This document shows positions 37,201 through 41,299 of a stretch of DNA of 64,000 bases, piece by piece. Both the position numbers and the translations under genes were made by a program. The DNA is taken from NCBI RefSeq assembly GCF_019059575.1, contig NW_024882025.1, positions 310,001-374,000 of the forward strand, given 5' to 3'. Positions within the stretch are counted from its first letter, which is position 1. Each line of letters opens with the position of its first letter. The DNA comes from Amphibalanus amphitrite (lineage: Eukaryota; Arthropoda; Thecostraca; Balanomorpha; Balanidae). Below the pieces are notes generated by a model, which had not been told where the DNA came from, ran no database searches, and saw only the letters and a program-made list of their open reading frames with translations.

Positions 37201-38553
37201 CATAATGTCGCTCGTCAGTCTTCGATGTCATTTGTCACCCATGTGACACAGCTATCATAAGCACTTATCTCAAAGCCGTCTTTCGCTTAACTGTTGACCG
37301 TTGCTGAAAAACGGACTCTTACATTAGTGTTTACATTTGTGTAACCATCCATTCAGCTGCATGCAAAGGTCTGCTGTTCATTCACCGCTTCCCTTAGCTT
37401 TTCATGCTCCAAGATTCGGGTACTTAGCTACCCTGTCGGCCGGTATTCTACATGTGCCCGAACTGTGGCGCTTTTTACTGGCAAACATGGTGGAGCTGCT
37501 TCGCTCATGGTCACCAGATATGAGACGGGTTTTTAGCTATGCAATTTGCCCTCTCTGTCTGGCAACATGCGCTATTTGCTGATCCGAAATGCGATTATCA
37601 ATGAATCAGCATTTAGTTATTTAGTTTGTCGTGTTACGCACTCCAGTGGAACATTGTCTCCAGGCGTGTTTCTTCCGCTTGTTATCTCGCTTGCCTCTCG
37701 TGCTATGTACCAATGGATGACGAGCTATCCACACTGGGCACTGAGTGCAGCCCGTTATAATAACTCCCATTCCCCCCTTCCAGGTGAGAAGCACAGGCCC
37801 GGTGAACTGCGTCACACGCCAGCCGGTCAAGGGCCGGAAGAAGGGCGGCGGCGTGCGGTTCGGAGAGATGGAGCGGGACGGGGTGATGGCCCACGGCACG
37901 ACGCTGATCGTGCAGGACCGGCTGTTCAGCTGCTCCGACAAGGCCGAGGTGAGGGACGGGGTCAGGGAGAGGAGGGACTGAGGTCTAGGAGAGGAGGGGC
38001 AAGGGTCGTTGAGAGTGGCTAGGAAGAAAGGAAGTAGGTAGGTAGAAAGGCTGGAATAGAAAAGGGGGAGGCTTAGGTAAAGCGTAGACGTGTGTTACGG
38101 GCAGGGGAGGGGAGGAAGCAAGGAGTATTGATGTAGGAGGAATGTTTGATGAAAGGGAGCAGAGCTTTTCTACGGCAAGGGGCGAGTGATAGATAAATGC
38201 AAAAGATATGTGAAAAATATGGATATATAGACTCCGTAGTGTCGTGTGCCTTGTGTTTGTGCTTGCCTGCGTCCCTATGTGATATATACCACGCCTGACC
38301 TCACTCTTACCCCGCTGTCCCTCAGATGCACGTGTGCTCGTCCTGCGGCTCGCTGCTGTCCCCCGTTGTGGAGCTGCAGGCTCAGCGGAGCCGGGGTCCG
38401 CGCAGCGGCGGCACCGGCCGGCGGCCCGTCTGTACAGTGTGCGACAGCACCAGGGACGTGGTGACCGTCCACCTGCCCTACATGGTGCTCCACCTGGCCA
38501 TCCAGCTGGCCGCCATGAACGTCAAACTCAACGTGAAGGTCAAGGAACAGTGA
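281..38553 (+). CDS. POLR1B: RNA polymerase I second-largest subunit (RPA2/RPA135), 5' end outside window
   Basis: Second-largest catalytic subunit of nucleolar RNA polymerase I, which makes the large rRNA precursor. Coding exons: 281-475, 801-920, 1375-1494, 1970-2139, 2341-2502, 2913-3042, 3306-3435, 3802-4044, 4342-4508, 5111-5212, 5592-5789, 6206-6397, 6717-6818, 7106-7228, 23504-23619, 28800-28941, 34753-34909, 35209-35334, 36618-36745, 37784-37948, 38326-38553. All junctions are GT-AG and phases agree throughout, giving 1,071 codons plus TGA. Family hallmarks appear in order: [78 protein letters not shown] and a C-terminal four-cysteine zinc site. Residues such as [16 protein letters not shown] and [12 protein letters not shown] fit the Pol I paralogue rather than Pol II or III. 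About 80-90 N-terminal residues of the usual ~1,135 lie upstream of the window. Three introns (7229-23503, 23620-28799, 28942-34752) contain other genes. Confidence 0.96.
2765..2917 (+). repeat. TGACC-rich degenerate minisatellite ending at a splice acceptor
   Basis: The last 150 bp of the intron before POLR1B exon 6 is built of degenerate TGACCY-type words. The block TGACCCCGCAGTGAC occurs twice, at about 2871 and 2903, so the true acceptor (exon start 2913) has an upstream near-copy. Confidence 0.7.
4707..4945. mobile_element. Short inverted-repeat element (MITE-like), CCTGGGCCCAATCT family
   Basis: A 239-bp element begins CCTGGGCCCAATCTTACCAA and ends with the near-complement (GGTAAGATTTGGCCCAGG). 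The outer 25 bp form terminal inverted repeats, and a second palindrome (ATGCCGTGAATGCGCATTC region, 4726-4762) sits just inside the left end. It lies in the POLR1B intron 4509-5110. It shares its termini with the element at 32951-33254. No coding capacity and no certain target duplication. Confidence 0.75.
6022..6226 (+). repeat. Three tandem 79-bp units, each with a 3' splice site plus 21 nt of POLR1B exon 12
   Basis: Acceptor AG plus TCYCTGGCGCTGTACTCTCA occurs at exon-like starts 6048, 6127 and 6206, spaced exactly 79 bp. Only the third continues into the conserved protein ([12 protein letters not shown]). The first two continue into sequence that reaches an in-frame TGA, so using them would truncate the product. 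The unit carries its own pyrimidine tract and CAG. Confidence 0.9.
7229..8943 (+). other. Start of the 16.3-kb POLR1B intron; no gene seen
   Basis: Intron sequence running up to the end of the antisense Ly6-type gene. It contains a TGACGTCA palindrome (7757-7764), a C-rich run near 8280 and the 45-bp perfect palindrome at 8536-8580. The part nearest 8943 should hold the 3' UTR of the Ly6-type gene, but no clear polyadenylation signal was seen on the minus strand. Confidence 0.6.
8536..8580. repeat. Perfect 22-bp palindrome with one central base
   Basis: AGGAACGACTGTGACTGACATG is followed by a single T and then its exact reverse complement. Such a perfect hairpin could be the remnant or core of a foldback element, or a stem in an intron RNA. 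No target duplication flanks it. Confidence 0.9.
8944..16324 (-). CDS. Ly6/uPAR (three-finger) GPI-anchored protein, nested antisense in POLR1B
   Basis: Three minus-strand exons: 16267-16324 (signal peptide [19 protein letters not shown]), 9518-9673 and 8944-9167. Splice phases 1 and 1 agree, so the joined frame is 438 nt and encodes 145 residues. The mature part starts [12 protein letters not shown], carries ten cysteines, and ends the domain with [10 protein letters not shown], the C-C-C-CN signature of Ly6/uPAR folds. A hydrophobic tail ([19 protein letters not shown]) follows, typical of a GPI-attachment signal. Arthropod relatives (quiver/sleepless, boudin and kin) act at the cell surface on channels, receptors or septate junctions; which branch this belongs to cannot be told by eye. 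Intron 1 is 6.6 kb. The first exon lies about 210 bp downstream (in its own direction) of a large foldback element. Confidence 0.87.
9674..16266 (-). other. Intron 1 of the Ly6-type gene; no further gene recognised
   Basis: A 6.6-kb stretch with homopolymer C/G runs (9716-9732, 10050-10064, 13494-13508, 13624-13634), a GC-rich block at 11640-12420 with open frames on both strands but no recognisable protein, a TGACGTCA site at 11575-11582, and a hairpin element at 14089-14283. A 93-codon minus-strand open frame at 14721-15002 resembles nothing recognised. Confidence 0.5.
14089..14283. mobile_element. Hairpin MITE-like element with poly-C loop
   Basis: ACTATTGGTCTCAAG at the left pairs with CTTGAGACCAATAGT at the right. 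Pairing continues inward through GGGCCCAGGCGACCTGTAG and a segment reading ATACCCTTACCCTCGCCAC, with small bulges. The unpaired centre holds a run of cytosines (14182-14198). Total 195 bp. No convincing target duplication. Confidence 0.75.
16538..17362. mobile_element. Foldback element of paired ~120-bp units with E-box palindromes
   Basis: Two degenerate ~120-bp units point right (about 16540-16800) and two point left (about 17095-17362) around a 295-bp centre. Ends are CGAGGGGGTNCTTC and its complement, followed by TGACTTGTGCACGGCACC. Each unit carries the shared words TTTGAGCGCAATTG, GTTCTCGAGATCT and the 18-bp palindrome TGCACGTGCGCACGTGCA or a one-base variant (16652, 16779, 17103). It lies just upstream of the first exon of the Ly6-type gene. 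No transposase. Confidence 0.8.
17602..19390. mobile_element. Non-autonomous hAT transposon, 8-bp target duplication ATCTGGAA
   Basis: Perfect 8-bp duplication ATCTGGAA flanks the element (17594-17601 and 19391-19398). Termini are TAGAGATGCCAC and GTGGCATCTCTA. Subterminal regions on both sides are full of GCGGGT/ACCCGC words, as usual for transposase-binding regions of hAT elements. The 1,789-bp body is AT-rich and no transposase reading frame is recognisable. It sits in the POLR1B intron between the Ly6-type gene and ODAD4. Confidence 0.92.
19399..20121. other. GC-rich spacer 3' of ODAD4; no gene seen
   Basis: About 720 bp with long but unrecognised open frames on both strands, as expected by chance in GC-rich sequence. 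The part next to 20122 should be the ODAD4 3' UTR; no canonical AATAAA was found on the minus strand here. Confidence 0.5.
20122..22641 (-). CDS. ODAD4: Outer dynein arm docking complex subunit 4 (TTC25), single exon
   Basis: An 839-residue uninterrupted frame. The N terminus ([59 protein letters not shown]) and middle ([51 protein letters not shown]) match vertebrate TTC25/ODAD4 segment by segment. TPR units lie at about residues 10-115 and 280-490. The protein helps dock outer dynein arms on axonemes of motile cilia and sperm flagella. Beyond residue ~545 the tail is a long low-complexity Glu/Thr/Ala/Gly region ending in repeats of the type AEEAPAEE, making it longer than the human protein (~670). 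It is antisense inside a POLR1B intron and intronless, whereas the vertebrate gene has many introns; a retroposed origin is possible. The first ATG of the frame begins MSEEDLKD. Confidence 0.93.
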   Translation of the reverse strand: MSEEDLKDKELVFSFNLTAGKFLVKKRRFKEAIESFSRALALTPNHETCLTMRSKCYLLLGQHDKALKDSEDALANNPTSSTGIVQKAEALYAQGEFEYALVCFHRGKKLRSDIEEFNLGIQKSAEAIENAIGDKSGLRFCRMGKILRQIQAKKEKEIQASTWRGQKRKQSPTEQDDAKKNYGCKTLLEELSKDKAFLQKLIHHPELTGPCKDEIVKEASEVLEFMQTRQEFWGQQKPLYARKIQRKMAEGKTTVDEEDEQLRRRIDEKKSRVQANHETVTRLLVDIDATLQRAEYERALQMCAEAEQTIKSYSLTWLPRRQAYLGVVYSALGDAHLKLGHYREALKWHNKDLELSKDNPRLLHSRARALDNLGRTHATFRRYQAAIDAWEQRIPLSRSPEKRTWLFHEIGTCYRELGRHETARFYGTKCVKEARRCEQQAWIMRGLWLLAEAETQLEVMDAALKHFDQAIELATAHGTKQEVKALEAACQRAVELMKQRDADRAKAKALYTTVGVIQPRRSVGGNVKFDEPDESEEEAQERMPRPNIVLIEGADESGSVIDISDSFDDTGSYVDWTDEDTLPPEEPSQEQLAAAPDGEEGEDEDESSGEDSSPRSSGEETGAAAAASGDEEGEAAAETEQETTGGETTALEDGEEDTVGETTDGEDDGETTEGEEETDVGETTEGGETGDTAATGEEVETEDGGEETQAEDGGEATEEGGDTEAATEETGEEEATEEGAAAEEAPVEEGAAEEGATEEAPAEEAPAEEAPAEEAPAEEAPAEEGAAEEAPAEEEAAPAAEEAPADATEGGEAEALPAEVDGAEEAPAEPAEDADAPAE
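22642..23503. other. ODAD4 upstream region and 3' end of POLR1B intron 14
   Basis: No gene recognised. It should hold the ODAD4 promoter (reading left) and, from about 23460, the CT-rich tract and acceptor for the POLR1B exon at 23504. Confidence 0.5.
23504..28941 (+). CDS. POLR1B: POLR1B exons 15-16, isolated between nested genes
   Basis: Exon 23504-23619 follows a CT-rich tract and TTCTCAG. It encodes the segment with [17 protein letters not shown], matching the family segment DDDGLPFIGA. It ends in phase 2 and joins exon 28800-28941 ([11 protein letters not shown] to MLILRVE), restoring frame. Each exon stands alone: 16.3 kb of intron lies before the first, 5.2 kb between the two (filled by the thrombospondin-repeat gene) and 5.8 kb after the second (the GY-peptide cluster). 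Confidence 0.92.
23951..28276 (+). CDS. Thrombospondin type-1 / laminin-G-like single-pass membrane protein, intronless
   Basis: A 1,441-residue frame in one exon, inside POLR1B intron 15. Order: signal peptide (1-28, hydrophobic [11 protein letters not shown]), TSP1 repeat 210-263 ([12 protein letters not shown]), TSP1 340-395 ([12 protein letters not shown]), TSP1 first half from about 400 ([15 protein letters not shown]), a ~190-residue basic then Ser/Gly-rich linker, the TSP1 second half about 619-635 ([15 protein letters not shown]), TSP1 638-692, two laminin-G-like beta-sandwich regions (about 696-850 and 880-1055), a juxtamembrane segment with an Ig-like [10 protein letters not shown], a transmembrane helix 1186-1208 and a 233-residue Ser/Thr/Pro-rich cytoplasmic tail with an RVxF-type PP1-docking motif (KQVRF). 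Likely an extracellular-matrix or guidance receptor. No named orthologue recognised. An AATAAA follows at 28532. Confidence 0.88.
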   Translation: MRVARTDIKLVIFCFILFVACNVRLSVGGDPIFFDFDEEDENFTLNRLVRNPNKTAEAKKMARKMLNNNSMALKHLSKFRSTAATTTLSPLERPVDEDDDPPEHRTTPSSSTELPPPSKPVHKTVTTSLFERTRTIVMSAGLARSLTQLAPASQQFFKRVCLMKRACTEEMVIGDRLTWILPDVSERARTRLWHQLVCSLQPGAACPQDGGWGSWGHWSECGATCGAVGERVRRRLCDRPEPAHGGLRCRGRASEVQYCVSRGCGLDKLAGFMTEHNPSQQLALQLLQKQVHAHPELDTLCIRQHCSLEHLRDVVGNGSVHALWASLHCLKQAVACPIVGGWTEWSQYSECSAAPCGDGQQLRFRTCTDPAPNLSEGRCHGKSFSARDCSVPCESSVGGRAEWAPFGPWSECSASCGVGTQQRHRRCRLVSLRSEDSDRVPETDEVTLRRRRRVHRTRHRRATYTGPKRIDLRLPPDGMKKRPATRRPQTTTAAGGGPRSRGGSGGSGGSGGGTLGKWMKGRPTSGQSDNSAGVSSSGGKSSSSGSKPASSVRKFASSGSKSSSSGSKSGSSGSKSDSSSSKSDTSDEEIDQSDDSGGGGGDVDVVVPSPGGGSGVDPALCGGSSREVRVCEPQCALDGQWSEWGAWSACSSACGPGVSTRDRLCGDPPPAGGGRDCEGVGSEVHYCFQRPCTVETRLLAAFNGSGYLIYRPLYIPAALLLVYVRFRPESGDSVLLHRFQNKCPEPHHCDWARLSLVSGFLVLESTMRQCRVKLEGRPAVQIGHWHEVAVAIVGDRAFMRLDNAEEHRKAYLSCVPDGPNYDMDMYVGSDRNRRSAFHGTVSALAVNYMEYSLRMEADWTAGGVPAIAEGVTTSVATADDVYVRLEAADFFTAQCPTNSSGDRAGSHGRRLDFVATFMIRQHGVLMFTRGIEEASFVFVKTGGVFQVCAQLAAARECLASSQSAELDTWYRLRVLIEPKVMTMVVNFVHRTRLMRGLDFSVCRKIVYVGGGPPDTLKKIGESNGFQGLVESFLLNGRRDTSRQMSVKEWGGMVSSAVATLADHYTEAVYQQGHAPALSCDYSDVTTPDSGGGGGGGGKSKGKGAGKNASSARVRWLRLDELIDADSAAVERSPPFSVLRLDPHSKDVQGFYGCLVSTPARTWLIHAFGVSFVRTTVVVAESLAEEWVAVMSALIGCVLLLMAAGLLYASKSGRFGLFPGLLRMIYGERLSEKDQLDYLQLQTGEFVRVTPSRRRLLRPSKQSLLLSRSRHSLATPSRTISITPSRETEFFLEPSKQVRFASQLSVNRTPSGRALTQTPSGAPVTVTGSGRVVTARTLLGTDAHLSPSGRITGYDVDAASDGSEDPSPDGSDDSQEGSDDSGTPLLAGADSPPAQLSSMGSTRQLSTLGSRITSPALSESCSEGYPPPPGTADSGDSEPFSP
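28277..28799 (+). other. 3' UTR of the TSP1/LamG-like gene and remaining POLR1B intron 15
   Basis: AT-richer sequence with one polyadenylation hexamer (28532-28537), then about 260 bp to the POLR1B acceptor at 28798-28799. No other gene seen. Confidence 0.65.
28532..28537 (+). terminator. Polyadenylation signal AATAAA of the TSP1/LamG-like gene
   Basis: AATAAA 256 bp past the stop codon, followed by an AT-rich then T-rich stretch (28555-28570). Same strand as POLR1B and upstream of POLR1B exon 16, so it must be ignored by the host pre-mRNA. Confidence 0.6.
29261..29671 (-). CDS. Glycine/tyrosine-rich secreted peptide precursor, copy 1
   Basis: 136 residues, single exon. Signal peptide [17 protein letters not shown], then [13 protein letters not shown] and GGY/GYG repeats divided by two YRYKR-SA(S/D)P blocks and ending RGYGK. 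The dibasic KR sites and terminal Gly-Lys suggest processing into three peptides, the last possibly amidated. Similar composition is known in nematode NLP/YARP antimicrobial peptides and in arthropod glycine-rich antimicrobial and cuticle proteins; function here is inferred only. The protein is identical to copies 2 and 3. It is antisense to POLR1B in intron 16, head-to-head with copy 2. Its 3' homology with the other copies ends near 29185. Confidence 0.85.
   Translation of the reverse strand: MLRFALLTLLVLALVTGEPEPHKRRKFYRGYGGYGYGYGGYRYKRSASPEPVAGHRRGYGGGYRGGYGGGYGGYRGGYGGYGGGYRYKRSADPMPGLRGGYGGYGGGYGGYGGGYGGGYGGSRGGYGGGYGRGYGK
29749..29754 (-). promoter_or_regulatory. TATA box of GY-peptide copy 1
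   Basis: TATATA on the minus strand, 78 bp before the start codon, in the shared context ACACGGTATATAGGCAGCG. The homologous promoter extends about another 90 bp and is shared with copy 2 but not copy 3. Confidence 0.7.
29951..30340. mobile_element. Short non-autonomous hAT transposon, 8-bp target duplication GGTTGAGG
   Basis: 390 bp flanked by GGTTGAGG (29943-29950 and 30341-30348). Termini TAGAGGTGTCAAAA and TTTTGCCACCTCTA. Internal words GGAACC and GGACC(G) recur near both ends. No reading frame of interest. It lies between the divergent GY-peptide copies 1 and 2. Confidence 0.93.
30349..31142. other. Spacer between divergent GY-peptide copies 1 and 2
   Basis: AT-rich, no gene seen. Promoter homology with copy 1 begins at about 31143. 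Confidence 0.5.
31236..31242 (+). promoter_or_regulatory. TATA box of GY-peptide copy 2
   Basis: TATAAAG, 83 bp before the ATG, in the context shared with copies 1 and 3 (GGTATAAAGGCAGCGCGCC). Confidence 0.75.
31319..31729 (+). CDS. Glycine/tyrosine-rich secreted peptide precursor, copy 2
   Basis: Same 136-residue protein as copies 1 and 3 with scattered silent differences. The ATG sits in a strong context (GCCGCCACCATGC). Stop TAA at 31727-31729. It is the only copy on the POLR1B strand; it is divergent from copy 1 (promoters about 1.5 kb apart) and convergent with copy 3. The 350 bp past its stop are also duplicated at copy 3. Confidence 0.85.
   Translation: MLRFALLTLLVLALVTGEPEPHKRRKFYRGYGGYGYGYGGYRYKRSASPEPVAGHRRGYGGGYRGGYGGGYGGYRGGYGGYGGGYRYKRSADPMPGLRGGYGGYGGGYGGYGGGYGGGYGGSRGGYGGGYGRGYGK
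32084..32950. other. Inverted-repeat spacer, left part; no gene seen
   Basis: AT-rich sequence without a recognisable frame, RNA or repeat. Confidence 0.5.
32951..33254. mobile_element. Long-arm inverted-repeat MITE, CCTGGGCCCAATCT family
   Basis: 304 bp. Arms of about 115 bp start CCTGGGCCCAATCTCACCAA and are near-perfect complements of the right end. The centre holds a direct duplication of about 50 bp (33039-33079 and 33099-33140), itself ending in CTTGGTGAGATTGGGCC, a copy of the terminal motif. It shares termini with the element at 4707-4945. No coding capacity. Confidence 0.88.
33926..34336 (-). CDS. Glycine/tyrosine-rich secreted peptide precursor, copy 3
   Basis: 136 residues, identical in protein to copies 1 and 2. 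It is convergent with copy 2 as the right arm of the inverted repeat. The core promoter around the TATA box is shared, but sequence upstream of about 34425 differs from copies 1 and 2, so its enhancer input may differ. Confidence 0.85.
   Translation of the reverse strand: MLRFALLTLLVLALVTGEPEPHKRRKFYRGYGGYGYGYGGYRYKRSASPEPVAGHRRGYGGGYRGGYGGGYGGYRGGYGGYGGGYRYKRSADPMPGLRGGYGGYGGGYGGYGGGYGGGYGGSRGGYGGGYGRGYGK
34414..34419 (-). promoter_or_regulatory. TATA box of GY-peptide copy 3
   Basis: TATAAA on the minus strand, 78 bp before the start codon, in the context GGGTATAAAGGCAGCGCGCC. Confidence 0.75.
34753..38553 (+). CDS. POLR1B: POLR1B exons 17-21 (switch, anchor and clamp region, stop codon)
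   Basis: Five exons encode the most conserved C-terminal third: [83 protein letters not shown] written here as separate short motifs, then [15 protein letters not shown]. The last exon (38326-38553) encodes the zinc-binding end (CSSCG near its start, CTVCD about 35 residues on) and stops at TGA 38551-38553. No clear AATAAA signal was found in the 500 bp downstream. Confidence 0.95.
35651..36518. mobile_element. TTAA-bounded inverted-repeat element, copy A
   Basis: 868 bp in the POLR1B intron 35335-36617. Left end TTAAAGGTAGTGTGCCAGC, right end the near-complement GGTGGCACACTACCTTTAA. Related ends occur at 40005 and 60136. TTAA at both edges fits TTAA target duplication (piggyBac-like), although the first bases after TTAA are AGG rather than the usual CCY. 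No transposase. Confidence 0.75.
36746..37783 (+). other. POLR1B intron with no other feature
   Basis: About 1 kb with a short internal direct repeat (CCCCAGTGC...GGGCGCCCGGCA words at 36923-36985). No gene or transposon end recognised. Confidence 0.5.
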
Positions 38554-40004
38554 GGGGTGAAGGAGGTCGGAGAAAAGTGTCCGATCCCGGACCGTCAAGC
38601 ATGGAGCTCAACTGCCAGGAAAAGAAGCGGTGAGGGGCGAAGAGGGTCAGAGAGTGAACGTCACCTCACCTCCAAAACGTCAGCCTGAATGTTCGACAAG
38701 AAACAGTTATTTTGTTGAGGGAAGACGAAGAGCGTAACGTCCATGTCCAGGGTCGGTGAGCAGCCGCCGGAAGGGTCGTGCACCGCGGGTCAGGGAAAGA
38801 GAGCCGGGGGTGGAGAGTGGCATGCCTTCTGAGCGGTGATCTGTGTGATATCGCCGGCTCGACCGCGGGCGATAACTTGTGATGCTTGATGCGTGTCGCC
38901 GTGCTGTGGCAGTCGGTTGATGAGTTAGGAATAGCCGGGTGACCTGAGAGGACCACTGCGGGAGCCTTCTGTCTCAAGTGGAGAGTCCATGGCGCTATAG
39001 AATGTCACTCGAGTATTGCTGACGTCATAAGACCACCCTGCGGCGGTGGGTTGACCTCTGGGTGTGTCGGGTCACGCTGCTCGGTGCTTGTTTGTTACGC
39101 GAGTTTACCAAATACAAATGGCCACATGAGGCATGTTCTGGTGGACCGTTCAATTAAATTAAATTCCGGTGAAAAGCTGCACCTATGATTTTATTGTGTG
39201 TGCATCTTTCCATGGCGTTCGGAAGTGCCTTACGCTGCGATTGGCGAACGACGAGCACGGGATTCTGATTATGGCTGCCATATACATAAACAGCAGCTCC
39301 CCACGGGTTCATGAGGTCGCAGACACTTGACAGTTTTTTTTCATATGGGTTGAGAATGACATCTGACTTCACTCTGCGAGAATGATACGGCAAGTGCTGT
39401 GAACTCGAACGTGCCCCCAATCTCCTCATCAATTTACGTAGTATCCAGTACCTGTCGAGTGAATGTTCAGCACAGCACAGCTTTCACTGATCATCAGAGT
39501 CCCCTTTTGACCAGTTCCGCTTTGATTACCAGTACAACCGTTGAAGTGATTCCATTATTGAGTTCAAGGAGTGATTCCCTCTCTCTGTCGTTCTCTTCAA
39601 ATAAGTGTGACGTCATAAGATCTGACTGTTTTAGAATTATCTTTAATTTTCTTAGGGCACACCTTGAATGTAAACAAATAATCGCGGGCCAACTCCCATT
39701 TGTCTGTAGCCAGTTGTTGATGTTTTCGGAAATTCTTGTAATTTCTTGACTGTTTCAGCTGTTGGTATACATAAACATTGGTTTGTTGATTGCTGGCTGA
39801 TATTTTTGCCTTACTACCTTTCAATTTGAGAACGATTTCAATTCACGAAGCCTTCGCGACAAATGTAGCGCAGTTCAATATTCTTGCGTTTTGAGTGTTT
39901 TATGGGGATATATTGGTGCTTATTGGGAGATTTATTCTAAAAATAACTGTTTTGTATGCCATACATGCTCTACTGTGGATGGCATGACAGTTGTTTTAGT
40001 GCAG
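38554..40004. other. Intergenic region after POLR1B
   Basis: Holds the POLR1B 3' UTR and two TGACGTCA sites (39020-39027, 39608-39615). Nothing coding recognised. Confidence 0.5.
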
Positions 40005-40454
40005 TTAAAGGAAATAGTTCACTTTTAACATGGGATTTTGAACTGGAATAGCAGTTTCGTAGCTTGAGCTGAGACTAGCACAAATCAGGAGCTTTTACGG
40101 CTCAACGATCACCCTAGACGAAGATATTCCATTTCTCGTTCCGAAAAGAGTGCCTTGCAGAGGAATGTGTGCCTTGCACAGGAATGCAGCCACTTCATCA
40201 TCAGCCAATCAGCATGCTGCTTACAGCTAATGCAGCATACGCAGGTTTGAACTACGCAATATGATTGGTCAACGCGTAATAAGCTTCCGCGTCAAACATT
40301 ATTTTACATAGAATATAGTTCATCCTATATTAAAATATAGAAAATAATTGTTTTTACAAAAAGGTTTTATTTTATTTTCTGATCATTTTGAGCATAAAAA
40401 ATCGTAAATCCATAGCAAAATACTAATTTCAGGAAAGTGAACTGTTTCCTTTAA
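40005..40454. mobile_element. TTAA-bounded inverted-repeat element, copy B
   Basis: 450 bp. Left TTAAAGGAAATAGTTCACTT, right AAGTGAACTGTTTCCTTTAA. Just inside the left end it reads TTAACATGGGATTTTGAACT, closely matching copy C at 60136, so copies B and C are one family. Confidence 0.82.
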
Positions 40455-41299
40455 TAGTTATTCTGAGGGCTGTTCTCGGGCCCTGTGCTTGGTAGTTGGT
40501 AGGACCGTACGCAGGCTTCAATCTCCGCCCATGGCGTCCTAGGTCAGCCTTTCATCACCGCACACAGCGACCGCTGTGGCCAGTTGGGACAGCGTTGGCT
40601 GAGTGCGGTCTACCGTACGCAGCCGTGTGACAAACTGACGCGACGACTACCCCTCCCCTGCTCCCACGCGGCACTCCTGCTGCCTCACCGCATGCAGCGG
40701 TGTGCAGTGCCTGTGAACAGCCCTCTGAAGCAGAATAGCTGGATGATTGAATGTGGATTGTGGATTCAATTCAAATTGCTAAGGCTGAGAAATGAGAATT
40801 GCAATTGTTTGTATTGCAGAATATTAAGTGTGACTGCATCATTGCAGAGCTAACAAGGTGCCCTAGACAGCTCCCAGAAGCCAAAGCTTGGATTTAGATT
40901 CATACATCAATATTATTTATGATTGAACTTTGAAGAAAGCATGAAAATGTGCACCATAGATTCAGCTTGTCTAAGTCCCCCTACAAGCGATACAAAATTT
41001 ATATCCCTCTGTTGGCATATCCAAGGGGTTTATTTGAGTATTAGCCCATTCTACAGCATCTGTAAGTGGCTAAATTGTGTCACTGTCTTTTTCTCAGGTA
41101 GTAAGGACACTAAAATAATGGAAAAAATGTTTTGAACTGTATGGCCATAGCAATGCGAAAGGAAAGTAAGGAAATAAGGTCTGAAAATTTTCTACTTGTT
41201 ATGCCAGTGCTTATTTTGGAGTTAGGAATTTTGACAACCTCTCTGTCCCTTCTTTTTCAGAGCTGTTGATCAAGTGTCACCTTAGCTTCATATCTAGAT
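40455..41299. other. Upstream region of the TMX3-like gene
   Basis: No gene recognised. The 5' UTR and promoter of TMX3 should lie here; no clear TATA box. Confidence 0.45.
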